Source: Aquiluna sp. (lineage in GTDB: Bacteria; Actinomycetota; Actinomycetes; Actinomycetales; Microbacteriaceae). Taken from it: a DNA stretch of 5,375 nucleotides. This document shows, piece after piece, positions 4,567 to 5,375 of this stretch. The DNA is taken from contig JALQVB010000009.1 in NCBI GenBank assembly GCA_023260495.1, positions 1 to 5,375 of the forward strand, written 5' to 3'. Position 1 is the first letter of the stretch. Each line of letters opens with the position of its first letter. The notes below the pieces were generated by a model. It was not told the DNA's origin. It made no database searches and was given only the letters and a program-made list of their open reading frames with translations. The position numbers and the translations under genes are program-made.

Positions 4567-5375
4567 AGTTGCCAACCAGCCTGACCGCACCGCCGCGCAC
4601 ACCCTTGGCCTCTGAGACATAGCCGGGCAGCTCAGCATCGCAAGGAGTGGACTCGATGATTCCCAGCTGCCAGGTCGGGATGCCCAGTTCGGTTATGCGA
4701 GTTCCAATAGCCTCGGCGCTTGCCTTTCGCACCACAACCGCAAAGCCAAGCCCTAGGTTCCAGGTGCTCTCCAAATCCTTCAGGTCGTAGCCGCCAAGAC
4801 CTGCCAGAACTCGGAAGACAGCGGATGGCGACCAGCTGGCGCGATCGACGTCCAAAGAGACGGTTTGCGGCAGGACACGAGAGAGGTTCGCGGCGATGCC
4901 GCCACCGGTGATGTGGCTCATGGTGGAAAACTCACCATCAAACTCTTCCAAGACCTTGTTCAGCACGCCCGAATACAACCTGGTTGGCTCCAGCAGCTCT
5001 TCACCGAGCGGACGCGAGAAATCCGAAATCTGGTCGGTGTATTTCAGCCCCTTGTCGGCGACTATTTTTCTGACCAGCGAGTAGCCATTTGAGTGCAGCC
5101 CCGAGGCCTGAAGGCCCAACACAACATCGCCGACCTGGACCCTCTCAGCTCCCAAGATCTTGCTCTTCTCCACAACGCCGGTGGCAGCTCCCGCCACGTC
5201 GTATTCGTCTTCGCGGAGTAGCCCAGGGTGCTCAGCTGTCTCGCCGCCAACCAGCGCCACATCAACTTCCTTGCAGGCATTTGCAATGCCGCGCACGATA
5301 TCCGCAATGCGGTTTGGTTCCAATTTTCCACAGGCGATGTAATCGGTCATAAAAAGGCTCTTGGCGCCAGAAACC
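4556..5375 (-). CDS. purM: Phosphoribosylformylglycinamidine cyclo-ligase PurM (partial, N-terminus outside window)
   Basis: PurM (AIR synthetase) uses ATP to close formylglycinamidine ribonucleotide to aminoimidazole ribonucleotide in purine synthesis, acting as a cytoplasmic dimer. The frame continues without a stop to base 5375, where it reads VSGAKSLF before MTDYIACGKL, exactly as in the interior of PurM. The methionine at 5350 is therefore internal, and roughly the first quarter of the protein is missing from the window. Counting from that Met, landmarks are GGETAEHPG (35-43), SGLHSNGYSLVR (83-94), EELLEPTRLY (117-126), HITGGGIAANLSRVLP (146-161) and NLGLGF (198-203). The C-terminus KGVRGGAVRLVG (249-260) is typical. 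The TAA stop at 4556-4558 lies inside the following minus-strand small gene. In many actinobacteria purF precedes purM, and it would lie beyond the right edge here. Confidence 0.97.
   Translation of the reverse strand, partial: VSGAKSLFMTDYIACGKLEPNRIADIVRGIANACKEVDVALVGGETAEHPGLLREDEYDVAGAATGVVEKSKILGAERVQVGDVVLGLQASGLHSNGYSLVRKIVADKGLKYTDQISDFSRPLGEELLEPTRLYSGVLNKVLEEFDGEFSTMSHITGGGIAANLSRVLPQTVSLDVDRASWSPSAVFRVLAGLGGYDLKDLESTWNLGLGFAVVVRKASAEAIGTRITELGIPTWQLGIIESTPCDAELPGYVSEAKGVRGGAVRLVGNYAQ

Noticed and set aside
4567..4638. N-terminal extension of the I78-like gene to an ATG inside purM
   Set aside because: The extra 24 residues overlap the conserved PurM C-terminus and would bury the positively charged residues and hydrophobic helix that look like a normal N-terminus from 4566.
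4720..5352. Several plus-strand open frames opposite purM
   Set aside because: They are Arg/Pro/Ser-rich frames antisense to an unmistakable purM gene, with no family signature.
1..5375. CRISPR arrays, insertion sequences, phage attachment sites or replication origin
   Set aside because: No direct repeat series, transposase motif, terminal inverted repeats or DnaA-box cluster is visible. Although tRNA genes are common integration sites, no integrase gene or duplicated tRNA end is present here.

Overview
The window looks like a stretch of a compact actinobacterial chromosome. Three things point there: a tRNA-Glu/tRNA-Asp/tRNA-Phe run, a DUF3073 gene placed tail-to-tail near purM (a neighbourhood I recall from actinobacteria, including mycobacteria), and moderately high GC with strong Shine-Dalgarno sites. 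Tight packing, with overlapping or abutting genes at five junctions, fits a small-genome lineage such as the aquatic Microbacteriaceae. That placement is inference.

Layout. Bases 1-238 hold the 3' end of a tRNA cut by the window edge (probably tRNA-Glu), then tRNA-Asp(GTC) and tRNA-Phe(GAA). Sixteen bases after the CCA end of tRNA-Phe, a GTG start opens a two-gene transporter unit: an EamA/DMT-type permease (255-1115) and a 14-helix DHA2-type MFS drug exporter (1128-2738). Converging on the exporter, with its stop codon overlapping the exporter's stop, is a stand-alone TipAS antibiotic-recognition domain gene (2735-3148, minus strand). Divergent from it are two overlapping crcB genes (3157-3558 and 3551-3898), expected to form a heterodimeric Fluc fluoride channel. 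Next come DUF3073 (3988-4194, plus), a small membrane-anchored or secreted protein with an I78 inhibitor-like C-terminus (4195-4566, minus), and the C-terminal three quarters of purM (4556-5375, minus), which runs off the right edge.

How the genes work together. Two exporters followed by a TipAS-like drug-binding protein suggest a small drug sensing, sequestration and efflux module, though no DNA-binding regulator is present in the window. The crcB pair is a fluoride-resistance unit without a recognisable fluoride riboswitch. purM is purine housekeeping, and the I78-like gene overlaps its 3' end. I do not see a clearly new system. The most useful leads are the altered pore motif in both CrcB subunits, the TipAS domain without the thiopeptide-linking cysteine beside an exporter, the tRNA-to-mRNA junction, and two convergent junctions with no room for terminators.
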